A stretch of 64,000 nt of DNA from Aquabacterium sp. NJ1 (GCF_000768065.1 NZ_JRKM01000001.1:4756001-4820000); one strand, 5' to 3'. Counted from the first letter of the stretch, positions 50,387 through 59,016 are shown. The notes: a model not told the origin generated them from the sequence alone. Program-made: numbers and translations.

Positions 50387-51379
50387 TCAGATGTTGGCGT
50401 CCAGGCAGGCCATGCCCTGTTCCCAGGATGCCGCCATCTCGCCGAAGACCTCGGTCGGGTCCATGGCACGCTTGGCATTGACGGCACGGGCGACCTTGAG
50501 GATCAGCGCCTTGTTGCCTTGCGCGATCTGCTGAAAGTGTTGCACGGCTGGTGCCAATGCCTCGGCGCGCTTGGCGCCGCCGATGTCGCTCAACCAGGCC
50601 AGGTTGACGGCACCCAGCTCGAATGCCGCGCCCAGCTGGCGAATGGTGGCGAAGGCCCAGGCGTGGTAATGCGCCAAGCCCTTTTCATGCAGCATCGGCA
50701 ACTCCCGGCCGAAGCGTTCGGCGAAGCGCGTGATCGGGTTCGTCAAGGGGCGACGCGCAAGATGCTTGCGCCACAAGGCCGTGGACATTTCCGCCAGCTC
50801 TTGCGGGCTGCGGCGCACCAGGCGATCAAAACGCACGGTTTCCGCAAACAGCGGCATGAAGGTCGGATCAGGTGCCGCATCCAGCCGGAACAGCTTGCGG
50901 AAGTCTTCGCCGTCCACCTCGAAGTAGCCCGCGTTGTGGAAGTAGCCCATGCGGCCCGCATCCAGGTCCAGATCGGCGATCACGATCGTCGTCTTGGTGT
51001 GCGTGTTGCGGTAGTCGGTGCCGGCCGTGTCCGGCAGCCAGAAGGCATCGGCCTCGGTGCTGATCAGCTTGCCTGCAGGCAGGTGTTCGACAGCGTGTTC
51101 GACCAAGGGGCGCCAGACGTTCAACTCCTGCACATCCACGCCATAGAGCTCGTACAGCTCCGTGTGTGGTGGCTTGAAGAAGGTCCACTGGTCACCTTCG
51201 AAGTCGATGGTGGTGGCGAAAGGCATGATCGGCACCGGATCGAGCTGGAGCGCTTGCAGCACTTCGATCCAGATGTCGATGTAGCAGTTTTTCTCCACCC
51301 AGATGCGCTCCTCCGAGTGCAACTGGTTGCGGACATAGCCGGCCGCTTGCAGGCCGGGCAGGGCTTGGTAGCGTCGCAT
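50387..51379 (-). CDS. DUF1839 family protein
   Basis: 330-residue soluble protein. I recognise it as DUF1839, a family of unknown biochemistry that commonly travels with amino acid:[carrier protein] ligases. Notable stretches are HSEERIWVEKNCYIDIWIEVLQALQLDPVP near the start, FEGDQWTFFKPP, and TIVIADLDLDAGRMGYFHNAGYFEVDGEDF, which look like the core of an alpha/beta enzyme. No signal peptide or membrane span. It starts 13 bases after the ligase stop and is last in the minus-strand operon. An acyl-transfer or peptide-forming role using the charged carrier is possible but unproven. Confidence 0.82.
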   Translation of the reverse strand: MRRYQALPGLQAAGYVRNQLHSEERIWVEKNCYIDIWIEVLQALQLDPVPIMPFATTIDFEGDQWTFFKPPHTELYELYGVDVQELNVWRPLVEHAVEHLPAGKLISTEADAFWLPDTAGTDYRNTHTKTTIVIADLDLDAGRMGYFHNAGYFEVDGEDFRKLFRLDAAPDPTFMPLFAETVRFDRLVRRSPQELAEMSTALWRKHLARRPLTNPITRFAERFGRELPMLHEKGLAHYHAWAFATIRQLGAAFELGAVNLAWLSDIGGAKRAEALAPAVQHFQQIAQGNKALILKVARAVNAKRAMDPTEVFGEMAASWEQGMACLDANI

Positions 51380-51392
51380 CGTGTTCAGGCCA

Positions 51393-52307
51393 TCAAGACC
51401 ACAGTTGCTGGCGAACTTCTGCAGGCCAGTTCTCAGGCTTGAAGCCGTGGTGCTTGAACAGCGCCATGGTCACGCGCTCCAGACCGAAGCCCAGGCAGGC
51501 CGTGTTGGCGGCGTTGCCGTCTGGCGTCTTGATGTCGAAGGTGTCGCCAAAGTGGGTCTGGTGGAAGTTGAACGAGCACACGGCTGTCGGATTCTCCTTG
51601 GAGATCACCGGCACCAGCACCTCGAACTTGAGCTTGGCCTGCTTCTGGTTTTCGGCCAGGATCTTGCCGCCGCGGCCAAAGAAGGGGTCCGATGCCACAT
51701 CGGGTGTGGCGGGCAGGCCCAGCGAGGTCAGCAGCTTGACGCCGCGATCCAGCCACATGTCGCGCCAGGAGATCACCTGGTCAGGGGTGCCCACACGGAC
51801 GAACTCGCGCACGCGGAACGATTGCATGCGGGTCGGCTCATGGGAAGGCTCATGACGGTACACCCAGTTGGTCATGGTAACCAGGCGGCCTTCCGGCGGC
51901 ACCGTGCCGGTGAAGGTCGGGTAAACGGGGTAGCAGGCAGCGGGGTTCAGCGTCACGCCGGTCTGGCCCAGCAGATCGCCCCAGGGCTCGCCGGAGTTCA
52001 CACGTTCGGCCAGGCGCAGCGCCTCCAGGCCGTTGCCAAAGAAGCTGTGCACCGAGCCACACAGGTGCGGGAACGAGTCCATGTAATGGACCTTCTCCAG
52101 GATGCCGCGGTCAATGACGGGCGGGAAGGTGTAGATCTCGGCGCCGTCGTTCTTGGACAGTTCGGTCACCAGGCCGTTGAAGCGCTCCAGCACTTTCTCG
52201 AACACGGCACCGCGACCGAATGTGCCAGCCTGGGCTGTCGGCACGATCAGGCCGTGTTCAACCAGGCCTTCATAAAGCGTCTTGGGGTCAAAGGAATCGG
52301 GAATCAT
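51393..52307 (-). CDS. Amino acid:[carrier protein] ligase (SerRS-like class II fold)
   Basis: 304 residues related to the catalytic domain of atypical seryl-tRNA synthetases but lacking a tRNA-binding domain. Motif 2 is RHEPSHEPTRMQSFRVREFVRVG and motif 3 is CLGFGLERVTMALF. Probable zinc ligands are Cys125, Glu168 and Cys271, a Cys-Glu-Cys set with nearly the spacing found in the Bradyrhizobium enzyme. That family activates small amino acids (Gly or Ala) with ATP and loads them on the phosphopantetheine of a carrier protein rather than on tRNA. The carrier and its activating transferase are encoded 2 kb away. The amino acid used here cannot be read by eye. Confidence 0.93.
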   Translation of the reverse strand: MIPDSFDPKTLYEGLVEHGLIVPTAQAGTFGRGAVFEKVLERFNGLVTELSKNDGAEIYTFPPVIDRGILEKVHYMDSFPHLCGSVHSFFGNGLEALRLAERVNSGEPWGDLLGQTGVTLNPAACYPVYPTFTGTVPPEGRLVTMTNWVYRHEPSHEPTRMQSFRVREFVRVGTPDQVISWRDMWLDRGVKLLTSLGLPATPDVASDPFFGRGGKILAENQKQAKLKFEVLVPVISKENPTAVCSFNFHQTHFGDTFDIKTPDGNAANTACLGFGLERVTMALFKHHGFKPENWPAEVRQQLWS

Positions 52308-52354
52308 GTCTAGCGTCCTCTCAAATTCTGTATATCAGTTTGCGCTCAGGCAGC

Positions 52355-53524
52355 TCACTCGTCCTTGAGCACGAGCAGCATCGATGCACCTTTGCTGGCG
52401 ATGCGCTCGTTGGAGATCATCAGAGAGGCCGACAGCACGTCGCGGTAGTGGCGGCCCAGGGAGAAGGGTCCGTCGTTCTTGTAGCCAAGGATGCCGACGA
52501 TCTGCAGGGCCTTGTGCACGATCTGAGGGGCGGCGTCGGATGCGCCAATCTTCAGGTTGACCATCTTCAAGCCCCAGGACATGCCCAGCAGATCTTCTTC
52601 CTTGCCGGCGGCCGTCAGCTCGTCGAACTCGGTGGCCACGGATTGCCAGTTGTTCTTCATGGCCTGCAGGTCCACGGACAGCTTGGCCAGCTGTTGGGCC
52701 GTGGGCGGCGTCACGCCGGGGTTCTTGCGGGCTTCGCCGCGCACATAGGCGGCCGCCTTGGAGAAGGCGTCATTGGCGATGCCCCACCACAGCGCCGCCC
52801 ACAGGATGTGGGAGTAGGGCACCATGGTCATGGCCGAGATGTCGGCGAACGGGACGGGCAGGATCTGGCCCACATCGCCGCTCGACTGCAGGTCGAAGCC
52901 AGGGCTGCAGGTGCCGCGCATGCCCATGGTGTCCCATGTGGTGGTTTGCGTCAGCTTGCCGTCGGTCTTGCGGACCATCACGAGGGCCTGGTCGTTCTTG
53001 GGGGCCGACTCGTCGCGGCGGCAGGTCACGAGGATGGCGTCAGCATGCGCACAGTAGGAGCCTGTGGTGGCCTGCTTGTTGAGGACGAACTTGTCGCCTT
53101 CACGCTGCACGGCGCAAATGCTGGAGCGGGTGTCACCAAAGGTGCCTACTTCCGACGTGATCGAGGCCAGCACGGGCTGGGTTTCCACGATTTCGGCCAT
53201 GTAGCGCTTGAACAGGGCGCTGTCACCATGGTGACGCGTGATGCAGACCACCTGGATGAAGTGCATGGCCAGCACCATGCCGCTGGAGCCGCATGCCCCC
53301 GAGATCGTGGCGCACAGCAAACCCAACTGCTTCATGCCCAGCCCGGCCCCGCCGAACTCTCGGGGGACTGGTGCCGACAATACTTTGGCCTCTTTCAACG
53401 CGGCGATGGTTTCCACCGGGAAACGGGCCTTGGCATCCACATCTCTCGCGTGAACGGCGGCGACCGTGGTGGCAATCTGGCGCACAGCCGCGTGCAGGGT
53501 ATCGAACTCAACAGTGTTGGACAT
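52355..53524 (-). CDS. Acyl-CoA dehydrogenase-fold flavoprotein
   Basis: 389 residues with the three-part ACAD architecture: N-terminal helices (PVPREFGGAGLGMKQLGLLCATISGACGSSG), central barrel (ITSEVGTFGDTRSSICAVQREGDKFVLNKQATTGSYCAHAD, WDTMGMRGTCSPGFDL) and C-terminal helices (VHKALQIVGILGYKNDGPFSLGRHYRDVLSASLMISNERI). The usual catalytic Glu of the xYEGT box is not evident where expected, so it may be a desaturase with a different base or an N-hydroxylase-like relative. First gene of the operon with the ligase and DUF1839, so its substrate is probably an aminoacyl carrier protein. Confidence 0.87.
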   Translation of the reverse strand: MSNTVEFDTLHAAVRQIATTVAAVHARDVDAKARFPVETIAALKEAKVLSAPVPREFGGAGLGMKQLGLLCATISGACGSSGMVLAMHFIQVVCITRHHGDSALFKRYMAEIVETQPVLASITSEVGTFGDTRSSICAVQREGDKFVLNKQATTGSYCAHADAILVTCRRDESAPKNDQALVMVRKTDGKLTQTTTWDTMGMRGTCSPGFDLQSSGDVGQILPVPFADISAMTMVPYSHILWAALWWGIANDAFSKAAAYVRGEARKNPGVTPPTAQQLAKLSVDLQAMKNNWQSVATEFDELTAAGKEEDLLGMSWGLKMVNLKIGASDAAPQIVHKALQIVGILGYKNDGPFSLGRHYRDVLSASLMISNERIASKGASMLLVLKDE

Positions 53525-53828
53525 GTTCAGGGTGCTTTCCTCAATGAACGAATATTACGCTGCCCCACCATAGGGGGCGTCCCCCCCGCCTGGGGTGGTT
53601 AATGTTTCCCAAGCCCGCTGGAAAGCGAATTTGACGCGCACTATGATCATGCCTGTTTGAAATGCTTCGCAGTTTGTCGGTTTGAGTGCGTGCGTGCTGC
53701 TCCCCTAAATTTAGGGGGGGAGTGCATGTGACCAACTTCACAGGCGGTCGCAACGGGCTTGCGGCATGCTTCGGGCTGCTTGTGTCGATAATACAAATTC
53801 CTTTGCGGCCAGGCCGCGCTGTCCGGCC
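53525..53828. promoter_or_regulatory. Divergent control region of the carrier-protein cluster
   Basis: About 300 bases between the divergently read dehydrogenase and transferase genes. It includes a perfect palindrome CCCCTAAATTTAGGGG (53702-53717). Nearer the dehydrogenase lie GGGGGCGTCCCCC (53571-53583) and a further C/G block with GGGGTGG. No gene seen. These would suit a shared regulator acting on both operons. Start codon choice for the transferase (53829) sets the right edge. Confidence 0.55.
53702..53717. repeat. Palindrome CCCCTAAATTTAGGGG
   Basis: A perfect 16-base palindrome in the divergent control region. Half-site CCCCTA is also the core of the inverted repeats after ccoH (3720-3754). 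Confidence 0.7.
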
Positions 53829-54308
53829 ATGGCTGATTTTCCTGTATTGCCAGATTTTCCTGTTTCGATCGGGGCCAAGCTCGATTCATCTGCTTGTCAA
53901 CTGAAGGTGGGCATGGATCTGGTGCAAATCAGCCGTATCCAGGCATCTGTCGATAAATTCGGCGCGCGTTTCATGCAGCGAATTTTCACGGAGCATGAAA
54001 CGGCATATGCCCTTGGCACGCCGGTGTTGCAGTCCGAGCGGCTGGCTGCCCGTTTTGCAGCCAAGGAGGCGACGATGAAAGCATTGGGTCTGGCCGACAA
54101 GGGGGTGGCCTGGCGTGACATGGAGGTTTTCCGATTTCCCGATGGCCATTGCGAGTTGCGTTTGCACGGGCTGGCTGCCGAGTATGCAAAACGCCACGGT
54201 GTCGAGCAAACCGCGCTGACACTGAGCCATGACGGCGATTACGCGGCAGCGATTGTGGCGGCCGTGGTGCGCATGCCTGCCGAGGCAGGCCAAGCAGATT
54301 TGATTTGA
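53829..54308 (+). CDS. AcpS-type 4'-phosphopantetheinyl transferase
   Basis: 159 residues from ATG 53829. The AcpS core begins LKVGMDLVQISRIQ with the metal Asp30. The second site is SERLAARFAAKEATMKALG with Glu80. It attaches phosphopantetheine from CoA to a carrier protein Ser. The housekeeping acpS normally sits beside rnc/era/pdxJ genes; here it is 36 bases before a carrier-protein gene in a specialised cluster, so it is probably a dedicated paralogue (inference). The first 27 residues are non-conserved, and a start at 53913 would truncate the core. Confidence 0.9.
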   Translation: MADFPVLPDFPVSIGAKLDSSACQLKVGMDLVQISRIQASVDKFGARFMQRIFTEHETAYALGTPVLQSERLAARFAAKEATMKALGLADKGVAWRDMEVFRFPDGHCELRLHGLAAEYAKRHGVEQTALTLSHDGDYAAAIVAAVVRMPAEAGQADLI

Positions 54309-54344
54309 TTTTTTATTTTGTCTTTGACTTGAACTGAAGTGACC

Positions 54345-54602
54345 ATGACTGATATCACCGCTATCGACGCCCAGATCCGTACCGTCTTGAAGGACCATGC
54401 CCGTTTGAGCAAGGACGCCATGACCCTGGACGTGAACGAAGATCTCTACCAGGCTGGTATGACTTCGCACGCCAGCGTGAACGTGATGCTGGGCCTGGAG
54501 GGAGCCTTCGACGTCGAATTCCCTGACCACATGCTCAAGCGCAATGTGTTCAACACCGTGTCATCGATCCGCACCGCTGTGGTGGAGTTGATCGGCCAGT
54601 GA
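54345..54602 (+). CDS. Stand-alone acyl/aminoacyl carrier protein
   Basis: 85 residues, four-helix ACP pattern (IDAQIRTVLKDHARL...LDVNEDLYQAGMTSHASVNVMLGLEGAFDVEFPDHMLKRNVF...VELI). The phosphopantetheine site is probably Ser41 in GMTSHAS, where a standard ACP has GxDSL. This altered box is a likely mark of a carrier served by an amino acid:[carrier protein] ligase. It lies between the transferase and the GH2 gene, in one operon. It is not the fatty-acid AcpP, which would carry DSLD and be far more acidic. Confidence 0.92.
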   Translation: MTDITAIDAQIRTVLKDHARLSKDAMTLDVNEDLYQAGMTSHASVNVMLGLEGAFDVEFPDHMLKRNVFNTVSSIRTAVVELIGQ

Positions 54603-54615
54603 GCATTGCGTGTTG

Positions 54616-57198
54616 ATGCTCAACAAGGGACGTCTGACAGATCAGACAGGGAGCCATCTGCAAAACCTCGACGAAGGGTGGCAGATGTGCAGCAGCACGC
54701 CCGGGCAATACGCCTCTCCGGCCGAGTTGCCCGATGGTGTGAACTGGATTGGCGCGGCGCATCTCGGGCCCGTGGCGCACGTTCTGCGTCAGCAGGGCCT
54801 GTGGTCTCTGGACGCTGGCCCCCGTCGCTTTGACGCGGATGACTGGTGGTTTCGGCTTCGTTTCGATGTGGACGACTGGTCGGCCGCGCAGTCGCGCATC
54901 CTGGGTTTTGACGGGCTGGCCACGGTGGCCGAAGTCTGGCTCAACGGGCAGCCCATCCTGTCGAGCAGCAACATGTTCCTTGCCCATCGCTGCATGGTCA
55001 GCGAATGGCTCCGCGCCGAGGGCAACGAACTGGTGATGGTGTTCCGGTCGCTCGACCAGGCCTTGACCAAGCGCCGCCCGCGCCCGCGCTGGCGCGCCCC
55101 GATGATCGAGAACCAGCAGATTCGCTGGTTTCGCACCACCGTCCTGGGGCGCACACCTGGCTGGACGCCGCCCGCCGCGCTGGTGGGGCCCTGGCGTGGT
55201 GTGTGGCTGGCCACGCAAGCGCCTGTCGCCTTGCGTGAACTGCACCTGCAGCCGAGGGTGGAGGGCTCGCAAGGGTTACTTGCCATTCGTTGCGGCCTTG
55301 ACCTGGCCGATGGGCTGGCGCCAGAGTCCGTCCGGCTTGAATTGAGCCGCGGTGAACGTCTCCTGAGCATCGACCTGGCCGAGGCAGATGGCTGGTCGGG
55401 TGTGCTGTGTGTGGACGACGTGGACTTATGGTGGCCGCACACGCACGGTGAGCCTGCGCTTTACGCCGCGAGTCTGCAAGTATGCGTAGCCGGGCAGGTC
55501 GAGCCGACAAGGATGGACCTTGGGGCCGTGGGCTTTCGCACTGTGTCGGTGGATCGGCAGGGTGATGGCTTTGCCATCCGAATCAACGGCGAGCCCATCT
55601 TCTGCCGCGGTGCCTGTTGGACGCCGCTGGATGTGGTCACGATGGATGCCGCAGATGCCCGTGCCTATGCAGGGGCAATTGCACAGGTTCGCGAAGCCGG
55701 CATGAACATGATCCGCGTGGGTGGCACCATGAGTTACGAGGCGGACGCCTTTTATGACGAGTGCGATCGTCAAGGCGTCATGGTGTGGCAGGAGCTCATG
55801 TTCGCCAACATGGACTATCCGGAAGATGCCGAGTTTCTCGCTTCGGTCCAGCAGGAAGTTCATCAACAGTTTCAGCGTTGGCAGGGGCGACCGTCCCTGA
55901 CCGTGTTGTGCGGCAACAGCGAGGTTGAGCAGCAAGCTGCGATGTTTGGCGCCACACGAGATCGTTGGGCGCCGGCCTTGTTCCATGAAACCTTGGCGCG
56001 TGCATGTGCACAGGCTCATCCGGACGTGCCGTACTGGCCGTCGAGTGCGCATGGCGGCGCCTTTCCTCACCAGGGAGATGTGGGCACGACCTCGTACTAC
56101 GGTGTGGGCGCCTACATGCGCTCGCTGGACGATGCGCGTCGCTCCAACCTGAAGTTCGCGACGGAGTGCCTGGCTTTCTCGAACGTGCCGGAGCCCTCAG
56201 GGCTGGCCAGCATGCCTGGTGGCTTGTCTCTGCGGGTGCACCATGCGGCCTGGAAAGGGCGAGCCCCTCGCGACTTGGGTGCCGGGTGGGACTTCGAGGA
56301 TGTGCGTGACCACTACGTCGCCACCTTGTTCGAGACGGACCCGACACGTTTGCGCTACAGCGACCACGACCGCTACCTGACCTTGGGGCGCGTGGCGACA
56401 GGCGAGGTCATGGCCGCCACTTTTGCCGATTGGCGCCGCGCCGCATCGTCGTGCCGCGGCGCCTTGGTCTGGTTCTTGCGCGACCTTTGGCCGGGCGCAG
56501 GTTGGGGGGTGGTGGACAGCAACGGCCAGCCCAAATCTGCCTACTACCATCTCAAGCGTGCGTTGCAGCCTGTGTCGCTCTCCCTGACGGACGAGGGGGG
56601 CAATGGCCTGTATGTTCATGTGCAAAATGAAGCGCCGCGTTTGTTGCAGGCGGAAGTCGAGGTCACGGCCTATCGGCAAGGGCACACGCAGGTGGGGCAG
56701 GGCAAACAGACCATTGAGTTGCCCGCACACGGAAATGCCTCCTGGCCCCTGATGGCCTGGTTCGACTGGTTTGCGGATTGGTCCTGGGCATACCGCTTCG
56801 GCCCTGCCAGTGCCCACGTGCTGACGGCGGTGCTCAAGGCATCCGATGGGCGTGAACTGGCTCGCGCTTTTGCCTTTCCAACGGGGATGGCCTTGCCGCA
56901 GGAGCGTGACTTGGGTCTCAGCGCATCGGCAATCGCCATCGAGCCGGGTGTATTCGAGATCACGGTGACGGCCACGCGGTTCGCACAGGCCGTGCATTTT
57001 GATGTCGATGACTTCGTGTCGAGCGACGCCTATTTCCACCTGGCACCAGGGCAGCGGCACACCGTGAGGATGCATATGCTGCCAGGCAAGGCCGTGCCTG
57101 CAGCGATAACGGGAAGCGTGCGGGCGCTCAATCTGGATGGGCAGGTCGCCATTCAAAGTAAACAAGACCAATCTGTCTTGCATCAAGGCTCGGATTAG
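54616..57198 (+). CDS. GH2-family beta-mannosidase-like glycosidase, cytosolic
   Basis: 860 residues from ATG 54616 (a GTG two codons upstream is possible). The N-terminal jelly roll (DDWWFRLRFDVDDWSAAQSRILGFDGLATVAEVWLNGQPILSSSNMFLAH) is followed by an Ig-like domain and a TIM barrel (FRGACWTPLD..., IRVGGTMSYEADAFYDECDRQGVMVWQELMFAN). The probable acid/base is Glu436 in CGNSEVE and the nucleophile Glu517 in FATECLAFSN; both GH2 positions are kept. No signal peptide, so it acts in the cytosol. It follows the carrier-protein gene by 13 bases. A transglycosylation or trimming role on a nucleotide sugar product or glycoside is possible. Confidence 0.88.
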   Translation: MLNKGRLTDQTGSHLQNLDEGWQMCSSTPGQYASPAELPDGVNWIGAAHLGPVAHVLRQQGLWSLDAGPRRFDADDWWFRLRFDVDDWSAAQSRILGFDGLATVAEVWLNGQPILSSSNMFLAHRCMVSEWLRAEGNELVMVFRSLDQALTKRRPRPRWRAPMIENQQIRWFRTTVLGRTPGWTPPAALVGPWRGVWLATQAPVALRELHLQPRVEGSQGLLAIRCGLDLADGLAPESVRLELSRGERLLSIDLAEADGWSGVLCVDDVDLWWPHTHGEPALYAASLQVCVAGQVEPTRMDLGAVGFRTVSVDRQGDGFAIRINGEPIFCRGACWTPLDVVTMDAADARAYAGAIAQVREAGMNMIRVGGTMSYEADAFYDECDRQGVMVWQELMFANMDYPEDAEFLASVQQEVHQQFQRWQGRPSLTVLCGNSEVEQQAAMFGATRDRWAPALFHETLARACAQAHPDVPYWPSSAHGGAFPHQGDVGTTSYYGVGAYMRSLDDARRSNLKFATECLAFSNVPEPSGLASMPGGLSLRVHHAAWKGRAPRDLGAGWDFEDVRDHYVATLFETDPTRLRYSDHDRYLTLGRVATGEVMAATFADWRRAASSCRGALVWFLRDLWPGAGWGVVDSNGQPKSAYYHLKRALQPVSLSLTDEGGNGLYVHVQNEAPRLLQAEVEVTAYRQGHTQVGQGKQTIELPAHGNASWPLMAWFDWFADWSWAYRFGPASAHVLTAVLKASDGRELARAFAFPTGMALPQERDLGLSASAIAIEPGVFEITVTATRFAQAVHFDVDDFVSSDAYFHLAPGQRHTVRMHMLPGKAVPAAITGSVRALNLDGQVAIQSKQDQSVLHQGSD

Positions 57199-57230
57199 CT
57201 TCCGATTTGAAATCGGTCGGTTTATAGAAC

Positions 57231-59015
57231 ATGGCATACCCTTCGCAGAATTCATGTGTCCAGCGCAACGCCTTTTATTTCGGTGCGCCGGAGGCATCCC
57301 TTTTTGGCGTTTTCCACACTGATCAATCAGTTCCCCCGCGCGATTGCGTGGCGGTCATTTGCCAGCCTGTTGGCTTCGAGTACATACACGGCCATCGCTC
57401 AGTGCGTCATTTGGCTGATGCGCTCGCTCGCCAGGGCGTGCCCGCGCTGCGGTTTGATTACCATGGAACGGGCGACTCCACTGGTAGCGACCTGGATGCC
57501 GATCGCGTTGGCCGATGGATGAAGGACATCAGGGAGGCAATCGATGCCGCTCGCTCCATCAGCGGCAGGACGCGGGTGTGCTTGCTGGGGATTCGCCTGG
57601 GTTCTGCATTGGCGACCATGGTGTCCGCGGAAATGGGCGTCGAATGGCTTGTGCTGTGGTTTCCGGTGGTGTCGGGGCGGCGATATGTGCGGGAACAAAA
57701 AATCGTCGCGAGCACCAACTCGGCCTTGACCGAACAGGTCGATGCCGGGGCGCCGATGGAGGTGGCTGGTTTCCTGCTTGCTCAGGAAACCCAGGCCTCG
57801 CTCGCTACCCTGGATGTGCTGGCCGCGCAAAGCAAGCCGTCTGGCGGGGTGCTGTTGATCCAGCGAAAAGAATTACCCAGTGAAAATAGTCTGCGGGACC
57901 ATTTTTCATCGCAGGGCGTCATGGTTGATTCAATTGACTGCCCAGGGTACGCCGACATGATGGCAGAACCGGTAGACACGGTGGTCCCACAGGTGGCCAT
58001 TGATTCAACCGTGGATTGGCTGGTGCGACATACGCAGGTCATGACGACCCAGTCGATGAATGTGGACCTGCCTGCGAAAATGGCCTATGAGTTCACAGCA
58101 ACAGATGGCCTCTCTGCACCATTGATGGACCAGGCATGCCGATTCGGTGCGACGAATGAACTGTTTGGCATTTACACCCGCAATGTGTCCTCAAACAAGA
58201 AGCTGCCGGCTGTGGTGCTGCTTAACTCGGGCGTGGTGCACAGCGTAGGCGCCAATCGGGTCAATGAGTTGCTTGCACGTAATCTGGCGGTGCTGGGCTT
58301 TCCTGTTTTTCGCTTTGATCTGCAGGGTGTTGGCGAGAGCGTGGCCACACAACCTGAACTCGAGAACAAATCCTACCCGGATACGGCGCAAAGGGATATT
58401 GATCTTGCCCTGGATTATTTGACGAAGGAATTCGCCTGCAAGCAGTATGTCGTCGTCGGGCTGTGTTCCGGTGCCTATCATGCATTCATGGCAGCGGGGG
58501 ATTCTTTGGCGCACCCTGTGAGCGAGGTTGTGATGATCAATCCGCCAAATCTCAACTGGAAGGAAGAAGGCTTTCTCTTCGGCGAGTTTGGTCAAGTTGT
58601 TCAGTATCGAGCGTCTGTACGCAGTGGCGACAAGTGGATGAAGTTGCTGAAAGGGCAGGTTAATATATTTAACCTGATCAAGGTTGTCTATTTCTACGTG
58701 GCCAACCCTGCCAAGCGATGGCTGGCATCCATTTTTGAAGTGCTGCGCCTGACATCCGGTGGTTTCGTGGCGCATCGTTTGAGATCGCTCTATGCACGCA
58801 ATCGCCATGTAACCGTATTTTGTTCACAGGAAGACCCAGGGTGGGATATTCTGTTGCATGGCGCACGGGTTGCCGTGAATTGGGGGCTTCGGCGTGGAAA
58901 GCTGACTTCCGAATTCGTTCCTGGGGCAGATCACACTTTTACGAAATACTCTACGCGCCTGGACTTGGTGGCCAAGTTGCGAGCCCATCTGTTGAAGCAA
59001 TACGGCGGAAGCTGA
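57231..59015 (+). CDS. Two-domain alpha/beta hydrolase-fold protein A, altered nucleophiles
   Basis: 594 residues made of two hydrolase folds in tandem. Domain 1 (about 1-265) has LRFDYHGTGDSTGSD and the elbow GIRLG with Arg122 in the nucleophile position. Domain 2 (about 290-594) has FRFDLQGVGES and the elbow GLCSG with Cys412 there; a C-terminal GADHTF provides a His. No signal peptide. The GLRLG-like and GLC-like elbows recall the two hydrolases associated with exosortase A loci (from memory), here fused. It ends one base from the convergent acyltransferase stop. Paralogous to 60189-61820. Confidence 0.85.
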   Translation: MAYPSQNSCVQRNAFYFGAPEASLFGVFHTDQSVPPRDCVAVICQPVGFEYIHGHRSVRHLADALARQGVPALRFDYHGTGDSTGSDLDADRVGRWMKDIREAIDAARSISGRTRVCLLGIRLGSALATMVSAEMGVEWLVLWFPVVSGRRYVREQKIVASTNSALTEQVDAGAPMEVAGFLLAQETQASLATLDVLAAQSKPSGGVLLIQRKELPSENSLRDHFSSQGVMVDSIDCPGYADMMAEPVDTVVPQVAIDSTVDWLVRHTQVMTTQSMNVDLPAKMAYEFTATDGLSAPLMDQACRFGATNELFGIYTRNVSSNKKLPAVVLLNSGVVHSVGANRVNELLARNLAVLGFPVFRFDLQGVGESVATQPELENKSYPDTAQRDIDLALDYLTKEFACKQYVVVGLCSGAYHAFMAAGDSLAHPVSEVVMINPPNLNWKEEGFLFGEFGQVVQYRASVRSGDKWMKLLKGQVNIFNLIKVVYFYVANPAKRWLASIFEVLRLTSGGFVAHRLRSLYARNRHVTVFCSQEDPGWDILLHGARVAVNWGLRRGKLTSEFVPGADHTFTKYSTRLDLVAKLRAHLLKQYGGS

Positions 59016-59016
59016 A

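Noticed and set aside
51393..52307. Annotation as a second seryl-tRNA synthetase
   Set aside because: No N-terminal tRNA-binding arm, only 304 residues, and it is grouped with a carrier protein and its transferase.
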